A DNA stretch of 34,203 nt. It comes from Spirochaetota bacterium. Lineage in GTDB: Bacteria > Spirochaetota > Spirochaetia > Treponematales > UBA12059. The notes beneath the pieces are model-generated. The model worked only from the letters and a program-made list of their open reading frames with translations. It searched no databases and was not told the origin of the DNA. The stretch's first letter is position 1, and each line of letters begins with the position of its first letter. Location of the stretch: the NCBI GenBank assembly GCA_003247225.1, contig QKAK01000177.1, positions 1-34,203 on the forward strand, read 5' to 3'. Shown piece by piece: positions 23,484 to 32,659 of the stretch. The position numbers and the translations under genes are program-made.

Positions 23484-24065
23484 GTGCTGAGAACCGTCCT
23501 AGGGCTGCTGTCCGCGGCCACGTCGATCTACATGCTGCTATGCGTCGTCCGCGTGTTCATGTCATGGCTGCCGAGCGCCCGGCTAGGCAAGCCGGCCGAG
23601 CTCGTGGAGCGCGCCACCGAGCCGTACCTGTCCTGGTGGAGGCGCTTCCCGGTACTCCGGTCCGGCGGCGTCGATTTCTCGCCGATAGCCGCGCTCGCCG
23701 CGCTCTCGGGCCTGTCGAGGCTGTTCACCGTCGCGTCGTACGGCGGGCTGAGCCTCGGCGTGGCGCTGGCCCTGGTCGTCGAGGTCGCCTGGTCGCCGTT
23801 CGGCTTCCTGCTCGGCTTCTTCGCCGTGCTCGTCATAGCGCGCATCGTCGCCTACGCCGCCAGGTGGAACAGCCTCAACCCGCTGTGGCGGGCAATCGAC
23901 GCGATGATCAACCCCGTCCTGTTCAGGATAAAGCGCTTCGTCTATAAGGACAGGATCGTCAACTATATGCAGGGCCTTATAACCGGCGCGGTGGCCCTCG
24001 TCGGGGCCAGGGTGCTGCTCGGGATGGCCTTCGGCCTCGTCATAGGCCTCCTGCAGAAGCTGTAA
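23484..24065 (+). CDS. YggT-family integral membrane protein (two repeats)
   Basis: 193 aa, close to E. coli YggT (188 aa), built of two YggT repeats: RVFMSWLPSARLGKP...ATEPYLSWWR and, in the second half, RIVAYAARWNSLNPLWRAIDAMINPVLFRIKRF. Each is flanked by hydrophobic helices, giving about four in total. The function is unclear; proposed roles involve osmotic stress and membrane or division-site protein assembly. The GTG start is backed by GGAG at 23475-23478. It lies 24 nt after the UPF0164 stop and 11 nt before yhbY, so the three are probably one operon. Confidence 0.85.
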   Translation: MLRTVLGLLSAATSIYMLLCVVRVFMSWLPSARLGKPAELVERATEPYLSWWRRFPVLRSGGVDFSPIAALAALSGLSRLFTVASYGGLSLGVALALVVEVAWSPFGFLLGFFAVLVIARIVAYAARWNSLNPLWRAIDAMINPVLFRIKRFVYKDRIVNYMQGLITGAVALVGARVLLGMAFGLVIGLLQKL

Positions 24066-24076
24066 AGGAACAACTC

Positions 24077-24370
24077 ATGCTGACATCGAAACAGCGGGCC
24101 AGGCTGTCGTCGCTCGCGAACGAGCTCAACCCCATCGTATTCCTCGGCAAGGCCGGCCTCGTCGACGGCGTCCACGAGGCGCTCGACCGGGCCCTGACCG
24201 ACCACGAGCTGGTCAAGCTGCGCTTCGTCGACTTCAAGGGCGAGCGCAAGGAGCTGGCCAGGGAGCTGGCCGAGAAGGCGGGGGCCGAGCTCGTGCGCGT
24301 GATCGGGCACGTGGCCATCATCTATAGGCCGAGCCCGGACCCCGAGAAGCGGTCGATCGCGCTCGACTAA
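24077..24370 (+). CDS. yhbY: YhbY/CRM-domain RNA-binding protein
   Basis: 97 aa, a single CRM domain. It has the N-terminal LTSKQRARLSSLANELNPIVFLGKAGL (family 'Lt.kqr..LR..ah.l.pvv.iGk.Gl'), then VKLRFVD and the C-terminal IGHVAIIYRPSP matching 'iG...vLYR'. YhbY binds pre-50S ribosomal particles and assists rRNA maturation. The SD AAAGGAA lies 6-10 nt upstream of the ATG. It is the last gene of the run before a hairpin terminator. Confidence 0.93.
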   Translation: MLTSKQRARLSSLANELNPIVFLGKAGLVDGVHEALDRALTDHELVKLRFVDFKGERKELARELAEKAGAELVRVIGHVAIIYRPSPDPEKRSIALD

Positions 24371-24373
24371 GCG

Positions 24374-24403
24374 GGCGACGGGGCCGCGCGCCGGCCCCTC
24401 GCC
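24374..24403. terminator. Bidirectional hairpin between convergent yhbY and plsY
   Basis: A 12-bp stem with one bulged C (24374-24378 plus 24380-24386, pairing with 24392-24403) and a 5-nt CGCGC loop fills the 35-nt gap between the two convergent stops. There is no clear T-run on either strand. Confidence 0.5.
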
Positions 24404-24405
24404 GT

Positions 24406-25080
24406 TCACTCGTCCTTGAGGCCCTGGTACTCCGCGGCGCGATGCCGCATGAACGAGCCGTTGAACCACAGCAGCAAGAGCGACATCGCGAAGGCGCAGG
24501 CGACGACCGGCCAGGGGTGGCCGCCTATCGATATATGCGCGAACAGCGGCACGTCGACGAGCAGGGTCGTCGCCAGGGTGACGAAGGGCGTCAGGATGAC
24601 GAACATGATGGGCGTCCACTGGGCGTACTTGTGCTCGGTATGCCTGAAGGCCGTGATCGCGACGACGCCGCCCGCCAGCAGCGAGAAGGCGAACTCGACC
24701 GGCACCATGAACAGCGAGACGCCGAGCATCGTGCCTATGCCGCCGCCGCCCTTGAAACCGTAGAACAGCGGCCTGCAGTGGCCGACGACCGCGGCCATGC
24801 CGACCGCGTACGTGAACGCGAGGCTGGCCCCGTCGTCGCCCTTGAATAGCCAGAGCCTCGCCGCGAGCATCGGGACGACGGCCTTGAGGCTGTCCAGCGC
24901 GCAGACGAGGACGCCCCAGCCCTTGCCGACCGTGCGCGCGACGTTCGAGGTGCCGGGGTTCAGGTTGCCCTGCTTCCGTATGTCCTTCCCGGTCACCAGC
25001 CTCGTCACGACGACGGCGTAGAGTACCGAGCCCGATAGGTAGCTGACGGCGACTGCGAGCGTCGCGGCGAGGTAGCGCAT
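24406..25080 (-). CDS. plsY: PlsY-family acyl-phosphate:glycerol-3-phosphate acyltransferase (divergent active site)
   Basis: 224 aa, about six to seven hydrophobic helices, aligned over its whole length with PlsY (DUF205). Motif 1 reads IRKQGNLNPGTSNVAR where the family has R..GSGN.GATN..R. Motif 2 reads DSLKAVVP for D.lKG. Motif 3 reads GHCRPLFYGFKGGGGIGT for GH..pvf..FKGGKG.AT. Thus the P-loop lysine and the first SG of motif 1 are replaced. Canonical PlsY transfers an acyl chain from acyl-phosphate to glycerol-3-phosphate in the inner membrane. Position supports that role: it follows fakB and fakA by 11 nt, and FakAB makes acyl-phosphate. Altered substrate preference, or a non-acyltransferase role, is possible. 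Confidence 0.82.
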   Translation of the reverse strand: MRYLAATLAVAVSYLSGSVLYAVVVTRLVTGKDIRKQGNLNPGTSNVARTVGKGWGVLVCALDSLKAVVPMLAARLWLFKGDDGASLAFTYAVGMAAVVGHCRPLFYGFKGGGGIGTMLGVSLFMVPVEFAFSLLAGGVVAITAFRHTEHKYAQWTPIMFVILTPFVTLATTLLVDVPLFAHISIGGHPWPVVACAFAMSLLLLWFNGSFMRHRAAEYQGLKDE

Positions 25081-25091
25081 GGCGTCCTTCC

Positions 25092-26711
25092 TTACTCGAG
25101 CGATATGATCAGGAGCTCGCGGCCCTGGCCGCCGTACAGCGACTCGAATTCGGCGTCCGGGTTGATCGCGGCGACGCCCGCCCGGAGGCCGTCGAGCAGG
25201 GCCGGGTCGAAGTCACGCCCCAGGTAGGCCGAGACGTTGCCCTTGCCGGCCAGGCCGGCCGCCTCGAGGGCCTCGAGCGCCGCGCCGATCGGGTCGTCGC
25301 CCATGGCCGCCACCTCGTCGCCGCTCATGACGAAGTACGCGCCCTCCGGTATGGCCAGGTCGCCGAAGGTGGAGTCGGAGGCGCTGCGGTACAGGCATAG
25401 GCACGCGGCCAGGCCGACGCAGTCGCCCATGTTGCGGGCGTTGTCGCCGAGGCCGTCGTTCTCCGAGTATCCGTAGGCCGCCGCCACGCCCTCGACGACG
25501 TTCCTCGTCGGCACGACGACCACGTCCCTCCCGCAGAGGTCCCTGGCCAGGGTCGCCGCCGGAGCGATGTTGGCGTTGTTCGGCAGGATGATGACGGCGG
25601 GCGCGTCGATCTCGGTCAGCGCGTCCAGGATGGCGCCGGCGCTCGGCAGCTCCTTGCCGTACTCGAGGCAGCGCGCGACGCCGAGCCCGGCGAACAGCTC
25701 GGCGAAGCCCGGGCCGGGCACGCAGGCGAGCACGGCGCAGGCCGAGCCGTCGAGGTGGGCCGCGACGACGGCCGCCGCCTGCTCGCGCATGTCCTCGACC
25801 TTGGACGAGCCGATGCGCCCTATCGCGCCCAGGTAGCCGATGACGTCGTCCGGGTCGTCGGTGTGGATGTGCAGCTTGATGAAGCGCGGGTCGATCACGA
25901 GCGCTATGCTGTTGCCGCGGCTGCCGAGGAAGTCGCGGAGCGAGCCGCCGTCGCAGCCGCGCGGGTCCTCGACGTAGACCTCGGTGCAGTAGCGGTACTC
26001 GGGCTGGGGCTTCCAGTTGACGAGGGCGGCCGGGTCCGGCTTGAAGCGGTATCCGTCCTCCGGCTCGGCGGTCACCGAGGCGTTGGTCAGGCCGCGGAGC
26101 ATGCCCTCGACGATGAAGATGAAGCCGAGGGCGCCGGCGTCGACCACGCCGGCCTTGGCGAGCAGCGGCAGCATGGTCGGCGTCAGGAACAGCGACTCCC
26201 TGGCGGCCGCCAGCGCGTGGCGCAGGCAGCCGCCTATGTCGAGGACCGGGCACTCGTGCAGCGCGCGGGTCATCGCCGCGATGATGGTGATCATCGTGCC
26301 CTCGACCGGGGTGAACAGCGAGGAGTTGACCTGGTAGGCGCCGTTCTCGAAGCCCTCGAGCAGCTCCGCCCGGGTCAGCCGCTCGTGGCGCTCGACCGCG
26401 GCCAGGAAGCCGGAGAAGAACCAGGCGACGATGAAGCCGGAGTTGCCCCGGCTGTTGCGCAGCAGCTCTCGCCGCATCGACTCGGACAGCTCGCGGAGGC
26501 TCGACGCCGGCCGGTCGCCGAGGGCGCGCAGGCCGGCCTGCAGCGTGGCGACCATGTTGGCGCCCGTGTCGCCGTCGGGCACCGGGAACACGTTCAGGTT
26601 GTCGAGCACCGCCTGGTTCAGGCTGAGGTACTCGCCCGCCTTGACGAAGGCCCCGCGCAGGTCCTCGGCGTCGAGGGCCTCAATCGATATGAGCGATGTA
26701 TCCGATGTCAT
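25092..26711 (-). CDS. fakA: FakA-like fatty-acid kinase subunit (DhaL/DAK2 domain)
   Basis: 539 aa, matching the ~550 aa of FakA. The N-terminal DhaL/DAK2 nucleotide-binding domain (~15-210) has the Mg-ATP motif NVFPVPDGDTGANM (Asp46, Asp48). A middle region carries RGNSIALVIDPRFIKLHIHTDDP, and the C-terminal FakA domain (~320-539) contains ILPNNANIAPAA. FakA phosphorylates a fatty acid held by FakB to give acyl-phosphate. The ATG at 26711 lies inside the end of fakB (32-nt overlap), which implies tight coupling of the two subunits. The next start, plsY, is 11 nt beyond the stop. Confidence 0.88.
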   Translation of the reverse strand: MTSDTSLISIEALDAEDLRGAFVKAGEYLSLNQAVLDNLNVFPVPDGDTGANMVATLQAGLRALGDRPASSLRELSESMRRELLRNSRGNSGFIVAWFFSGFLAAVERHERLTRAELLEGFENGAYQVNSSLFTPVEGTMITIIAAMTRALHECPVLDIGGCLRHALAAARESLFLTPTMLPLLAKAGVVDAGALGFIFIVEGMLRGLTNASVTAEPEDGYRFKPDPAALVNWKPQPEYRYCTEVYVEDPRGCDGGSLRDFLGSRGNSIALVIDPRFIKLHIHTDDPDDVIGYLGAIGRIGSSKVEDMREQAAAVVAAHLDGSACAVLACVPGPGFAELFAGLGVARCLEYGKELPSAGAILDALTEIDAPAVIILPNNANIAPAATLARDLCGRDVVVVPTRNVVEGVAAAYGYSENDGLGDNARNMGDCVGLAACLCLYRSASDSTFGDLAIPEGAYFVMSGDEVAAMGDDPIGAALEALEAAGLAGKGNVSAYLGRDFDPALLDGLRAGVAAINPDAEFESLYGGQGRELLIISLE

Positions 26712-27543
26712 AGAAGTCCGGGCCCGCGTGGGCCATGTTGCTATGGTTGGTGTACGACAGGGTGATCGCGGCCTCGTAGCCGAGGCCCTCGACGGCGCGC
26801 TTCAGGTGCTCGGCCTCCTCCTCGTGCGGGCCTATGACGCTGATGACCGCCGATAGGCGCCTGGCGCCGCGCGCCTCCATGTCCTCCTTGACGATGGACG
26901 CGAAGCGCTGGTTGGCCTGGACGTGGTTCTTGACCTTGCCGATCGACTTGAGCACGCCGGGCTCCTCCGAGGAGCTCAGGATGGCGATGATCTTCATCGC
27001 GGAACCGAATACGGCCTTGGCCAGGCCTATCCTGCCGGTGCGGTGCAGGTAGAACAGGTCGTAGACGACGCCGAGGTGCCTCGTCGCGGCGCGGGCGCTC
27101 TCGAAGCGGGCGATCACCTCCTCGTACGACAGGCCCGCGCGGATCGCGAGCGCGGTGTCCAGCACGAGCGCGCTGTACGCGCCGGTCAGGTGCCACGAGT
27201 CAAGGAAGGTGACGTCGAGGTCCTTGCGCTCGGAGACTATCTTCCTGACGACGGCCGCGGTGGCGGACGAGGCGCGGCTCGACTGATGGAGCGACAGGAT
27301 GCGCTCGCCCTTATGCCGCTCGTACAGGGCGACGAGGTCCTCTTCCCTGAGGCCCGAGGTGGTCACCTTGTTGTCCTTGTCCTTGAGCAGCCGCCTGAGC
27401 TCGTCCTTCTCGGCTCGGCTCATGCGGATGGAGGCCGGGTAGGGCTCGCCGTTCAGGAACATCGGGTACTCGACGACGCCGACGCCCAGCTCGTCGAGGG
27501 TCTCCGGGCTCAGCTGCACCGCCGAATCGGCTATCAGTACCAT
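26680..27543 (-). CDS. DegV/FakB-like fatty-acid-binding protein
   Basis: 287 aa DegV fold: N-terminal IADSAVQLSPE, KVTTSGLREED (the DegV 'TSqPs' loop), LHQSSRASSATAAV (family 'sS.LSGTy.sA'), VTFLDSWHLTGAYSALV and LHRTGRIGLAKAV (family 'L.kgGRi'). DegV/FakB proteins bind a single fatty acid and present its carboxylate to FakA. The overlap with fakA supports this pairing. Several loop residues differ from typical FakB, so the preferred acyl chain may differ. The start is set by an SD (AGGAGG) 7 nt upstream, which sits in the 14-nt gap after the reductase stop. Confidence 0.86.
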   Translation of the reverse strand: MVLIADSAVQLSPETLDELGVGVVEYPMFLNGEPYPASIRMSRAEKDELRRLLKDKDNKVTTSGLREEDLVALYERHKGERILSLHQSSRASSATAAVVRKIVSERKDLDVTFLDSWHLTGAYSALVLDTALAIRAGLSYEEVIARFESARAATRHLGVVYDLFYLHRTGRIGLAKAVFGSAMKIIAILSSSEEPGVLKSIGKVKNHVQANQRFASIVKEDMEARGARRLSAVISVIGPHEEEAEHLKRAVEGLGYEAAITLSYTNHSNMAHAGPDFYDIGYIAHID

Positions 27544-27557
27544 CGCTCGCCTCCTGG

Positions 27558-28769
27558 CTATCGGTCGGGATCCTCGGGAACGTCTATACTACAGTTGGAC
27601 AACGGGAAAGCCTTGCACGGGTGCACGAAACCGTAGCGTTCGTCGGCGGCCCTGGCGCCGGGGCCCGGCGGCGAGTAGCAGCGGCCCTCGACGAGGCGCG
27701 AGCGGCACCAGCCGCACTCGCCCGCCCGGCACAGCGACGGCGGGCGCAGCCCGGCGCGCTCCATCGCGACGAGCAGGGGCTCTTCCGCGGCGGCCGGGAT
27801 CGAGACGGTCTCGGGGCCGATGCGCGCCTCGAGCGTAAAGGTCCGCGAGGCGGCTTCCGGCGGGTAGCCGGGCCAGTCCTCGGGGCTGAAGCGCGCCGGG
27901 GCGGCCTCGAGCCGGACGCGCCGGGGCGGCCGATCTAGGCCGGCCAGCTCGCCGAGCGCGAAACGCCGCATCGCGTCCGGGCCGCTGACGAAAAACGCCG
28001 CGTCGTCGGCCCAAGTCGCCGCGCGCTCGATCAGGGCGGCCGTGATATAGCCGCGCTCCCCGGTCCAGGCGCCGGCCGGTCCGTCCCGCTCGACGACCGG
28101 CAGGTACGAGAAGCGGTCCGGATAGCGCTTCGCCAGCTCGCCGAAATAGTCGGAGAACAGTAGCTCCGCGGGCTCGGCCGCGCCGTGGATCAGCGCGACC
28201 CGGGCCTTGCCGCGGGCGAGCGCGTCGCCGACGATGGACCTGAACGGCGTGACGCCGCAGCCGCCGGCCAGGCAGACGAGGCTATCGCCGTCGCGGAGCG
28301 GCTCGCGGTAGAAGACGCCGGAAGGCCCGGAGCAGCGGACGGTCGAGCCCGGCTCCCAGGTCTCGCGGATGATCGGCGCGCAGAAGCCGCCCGGCGCGTC
28401 CTTGACGGTCAGCTCGTAGTAGCCGCCGCCGGCCGACTCGTCCGGGGTCGAGGATATGGAGTAGGGGCGCGAGGCCCGCGCCCCGCCGGCCTCGACGAAT
28501 ACGCTCAGGTACTGGCCGGCCCTGAACGGCGGCAGCCTCGCCGAGCCGTCCGACGGCGCCAGGCGATAGGTACTCGTCGTCGGGCTTTCGTCGCGCACGG
28601 AGACTATCCGTAGTGCGAGCCCGGCCGGATGCAGGGCCTCGGCCAGCTCGGCGACGTGGCCCCTCGGCTTGGCCTCGCCCGGCGCCTCGCGGAAGCGCCT
28701 CGAGCGCTCGCGGAACGGCGCGACGAAGGCCAGGGCGTCGCGGAGCGGGCCGCGTATCGTCACGCTCAT
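27558..28769 (-). CDS. Ferredoxin-reductase-like FAD/NAD(P) protein with C-terminal [2Fe-2S] domain
   Basis: 403 aa. After an ~50-residue Arg-rich N-terminal segment comes a flavin domain with the RxYS motif (RPYSISS), an NAD(P)-binding domain with GGCGVTPFRSI and FFVSGPDAM, and a plant-type [2Fe-2S] ferredoxin domain with Cys ligands in LCRAGECGWC and a fourth in the HPCKAF/SNC region. The order FAD-NAD-2Fe2S is that of Hcr- and oxygenase-reductase proteins that pass electrons from NAD(P)H to a partner enzyme. The ATG overlaps the stop of the CrtI-like gene (ATGA), so that flavoprotein is the obvious partner. The frame is open upstream, but that part merely shadows the neighbour. Confidence 0.9.
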   Translation of the reverse strand: MSVTIRGPLRDALAFVAPFRERSRRFREAPGEAKPRGHVAELAEALHPAGLALRIVSVRDESPTTSTYRLAPSDGSARLPPFRAGQYLSVFVEAGGARASRPYSISSTPDESAGGGYYELTVKDAPGGFCAPIIRETWEPGSTVRCSGPSGVFYREPLRDGDSLVCLAGGCGVTPFRSIVGDALARGKARVALIHGAAEPAELLFSDYFGELAKRYPDRFSYLPVVERDGPAGAWTGERGYITAALIERAATWADDAAFFVSGPDAMRRFALGELAGLDRPPRRVRLEAAPARFSPEDWPGYPPEAASRTFTLEARIGPETVSIPAAAEEPLLVAMERAGLRPPSLCRAGECGWCRSRLVEGRCYSPPGPGARAADERYGFVHPCKAFPLSNCSIDVPEDPDR

Positions 28770-30328
28770 CGTCCGCCCCCTCGGCCGAGCCTGGCCAGGG
28801 TCCGCTCGGCGGCGGCCTTGCCCGAGAGTATCGAGCTGCCGTAGCCGTGGCAGCGGTACGAGAACCCGCCGCAGAAGTCCAGCCCGGCCAGGTAGCGCTC
28901 GCGGTCGAGCGACACGGCGCGCGGCAGGATCGAGTCCCAGGGCGCCGGCTCGTAGCCGTATACGACGCCGTCCCAGGCGCCGGTATAGCGCGCGAAGGTT
29001 ACCGGCGTCGCGACCTCCAGCTCCTCGATACGGCCGCGCAGGCGCGCGCCGGTGGCCGCCTCGAACTGGCCGATCAGCTTGTCCGCCAGCAGCGACTTTA
29101 CCCTGAAGTAGTCGTCGGCCTCGACGCAGGACCAGGCCTCCGGCCTGACGCCGGCGGTGATCGACACGATCGAGGTGCCCGGCGGCGAGCAGTCGGGGAT
29201 GGCCGAGTTGAGGCAGATGGACGCCTGCATCACCTGGTCCGAGTCGAGGTCGTACAGCGAGTCGTACAGTAGCCGCGTGTCCATGTGGGGCGCGATGAAG
29301 TAGCTGTAGTCGGTCAGGCCGAGCGTCTCCCGGTCGGCGTCCAGGCCCAGGTAGACGACGACGACCGAGAAGCCGTGCTTCCTGGCGTTCACGGCGCGCA
29401 GAGCCGCCTGCGGGCGCTCGGAGGCCGGGTAGACGAGCGACTCGAAGACGGCCGTCGGCGAGGCGTTGCAGACCACCTCGGCGGCCCGTATCGTCTCGCC
29501 CGAGGCCGTCGTCACGCCCCATGCGGCGCCGTCGTCGACCAGGACGCGGTCAACCCGGGCGTTGTAGCGGACCTCGCCTCCGTTGCGGCGTATGGCGGCG
29601 TCGAACGCGACGGCTATCTCGTGCGATCGCATCGTCGGTATGACCGCGCCCGACGACAGGTACGAGTGCAGCAGCGAGGCCCAGATAGGGAAGGAGAGGG
29701 TATCGGCCGGAACGCCGAGGTAGCACCAGTACGCGAACAGGATGTCGTGGGCGCGCTTCGGTACGCCTAGGGCCGCGGCCACCTCGGCCGCCGTCGCGGA
29801 GGCCGTGCGCACGAAGTCCCCGTGGTCGCGCAGCAGCCTGGCCAGGTTCGGCGAGCGGGCGCGCGCGTTCAGGTAGCCGAAGCCGTCCTGCACCTCGCGG
29901 CACAGCTCGAAGTACGCGGTGACGGACGGGCGGCTGCCAGGCGCGGCGCGCTCGACCTCGGCTATGCAGGCCTCTATGCCGAAGGGCATGCGTACGTCGA
30001 CGCCGTCGTCGGTCAGGATGAGCCGGTAGGCCTCGGGCACGCTCGCGAAGCCTACGTCGAGGCCGGCGTCGTCGAGCAGGTAGCGCACCACGCCGGTCGC
30101 CTCGGAGATGGAGCGCATATCCGGCAGCTCGTGCAACGACGGCTCGAACTCGAAGCGGCCGCGCGCGAAGCTCGTGGCGAAGCCGCCGGGCAGGTTATGC
30201 CGTTCGAGGAGTAGCGTCTTGGCTCCGGCGCGCGATAGCTCGAACGCCGCGCAGAGGCCTCCGAGGCCGGCCCCGACGACGACGCAGTCGTAGGCGCCGG
30301 GCGCGCCGGCCCGACCGATTGTTGCCAT
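28766..30328 (-). CDS. CrtI/RetSat-like FAD-dependent oxidoreductase (phytoene desaturase / retinol saturase family)
   Basis: 520 aa. The N-terminal dinucleotide fold is CVVVGAGLGGLCAAFELSRAG (GxGxxG at 19-24), followed by LLERHNLPGGFATSF, the CrtI-type second motif. The C-terminal FAD motif is LDFCGGFSYRCHGYGSSILSGKAAAE. Family members desaturate, isomerise or saturate long conjugated or isoprenoid chains. No carotenoid genes are seen here; instead the downstream genes handle fatty acids. ATG 30328 is chosen because TATACT ends 7 nt upstream with GGAG between; a longer frame to 30412 would run through the promoter and a hairpin. It is the first gene of the minus-strand cluster ending at plsY. 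Confidence 0.87.
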   Translation of the reverse strand: MATIGRAGAPGAYDCVVVGAGLGGLCAAFELSRAGAKTLLLERHNLPGGFATSFARGRFEFEPSLHELPDMRSISEATGVVRYLLDDAGLDVGFASVPEAYRLILTDDGVDVRMPFGIEACIAEVERAAPGSRPSVTAYFELCREVQDGFGYLNARARSPNLARLLRDHGDFVRTASATAAEVAAALGVPKRAHDILFAYWCYLGVPADTLSFPIWASLLHSYLSSGAVIPTMRSHEIAVAFDAAIRRNGGEVRYNARVDRVLVDDGAAWGVTTASGETIRAAEVVCNASPTAVFESLVYPASERPQAALRAVNARKHGFSVVVVYLGLDADRETLGLTDYSYFIAPHMDTRLLYDSLYDLDSDQVMQASICLNSAIPDCSPPGTSIVSITAGVRPEAWSCVEADDYFRVKSLLADKLIGQFEAATGARLRGRIEELEVATPVTFARYTGAWDGVVYGYEPAPWDSILPRAVSLDRERYLAGLDFCGGFSYRCHGYGSSILSGKAAAERTLARLGRGGGR

Positions 30329-30335
30329 CCGCTCC

Positions 30336-30363
30336 AGTATACACGCTATCGGGAATGCCGCAA
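30336..30363 (-). promoter_or_regulatory. Promoter of the CrtI-like/FNR/fakB/fakA/plsY cluster
   Basis: Minus strand: -35 TTGCGG (30358-30363), a 16-bp spacer, -10 TATACT (30336-30341). The ATG follows after 7 nt that include GGAG. Confidence 0.45.
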
Positions 30364-30378
30364 ATCGAATCGACCTCG

Positions 30379-30469
30379 GCCGCGCATCCTTGCGCGGCGC
30401 GTCGTCGTCCATGGCGTTCCCGTCCGCCTAGCGGACGGGCCATAGCGTGGCCGCGCCATCCTTGGCGCG
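30379..30469 (-). terminator. Three-hairpin array downstream of the EF-G gene
   Basis: The 162-nt gap between the EF-G stop and the next gene holds three stems. In the order EF-G transcription would meet them: 30452-30457/30464-30469 (6 bp), 30419-30427/30431-30439 (perfect 9 bp, 3-nt loop) and 30379-30385/30392-30398 (7 bp). The two outer hairpins share an identical hexaloop (AAGGAT on the minus strand). They probably end EF-G transcription, although no U-run follows. Confidence 0.45.
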
Positions 30470-30490
30470 CGATGCGGTACTGGGCCTCGG

Positions 30491-32518
<2,028 letters not shown>

Positions 32519-32535
32519 GCGGTGCTCCGGCCGCT

Positions 32536-32565
32536 ACTATAGACGGAAAGGCGCCCCGCTTGCAA
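32536..32565 (-). promoter_or_regulatory. EF-G gene promoter
   Basis: Minus strand: -35 TTGCAA (32560-32565), an 18-bp spacer, -10 TATAGT (32536-32541), with a short leader containing CGGAG. Confidence 0.45.
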
Positions 32566-32659
32566 TATTAGCGCGGCGTTACGAACCTTATGTACCGCGC
32601 GGTCCGGGCCGGACCTACCGCGCTCATGACGCCGAGAAACGACACGAGGAGTACCTGCA

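Noticed and set aside
24406-30328. Carotenoid biosynthesis cluster
   Set aside because: Only one CrtI-like gene is present, with no phytoene synthase, cyclase or GGPP synthase; the neighbours are fatty-acid activation genes.
30329-30412. N-terminal extension of the CrtI-like protein to an upstream Met at 30412
   Set aside because: The extension would be encoded by the promoter and one of the hairpins, and is not part of the family's N-terminus.
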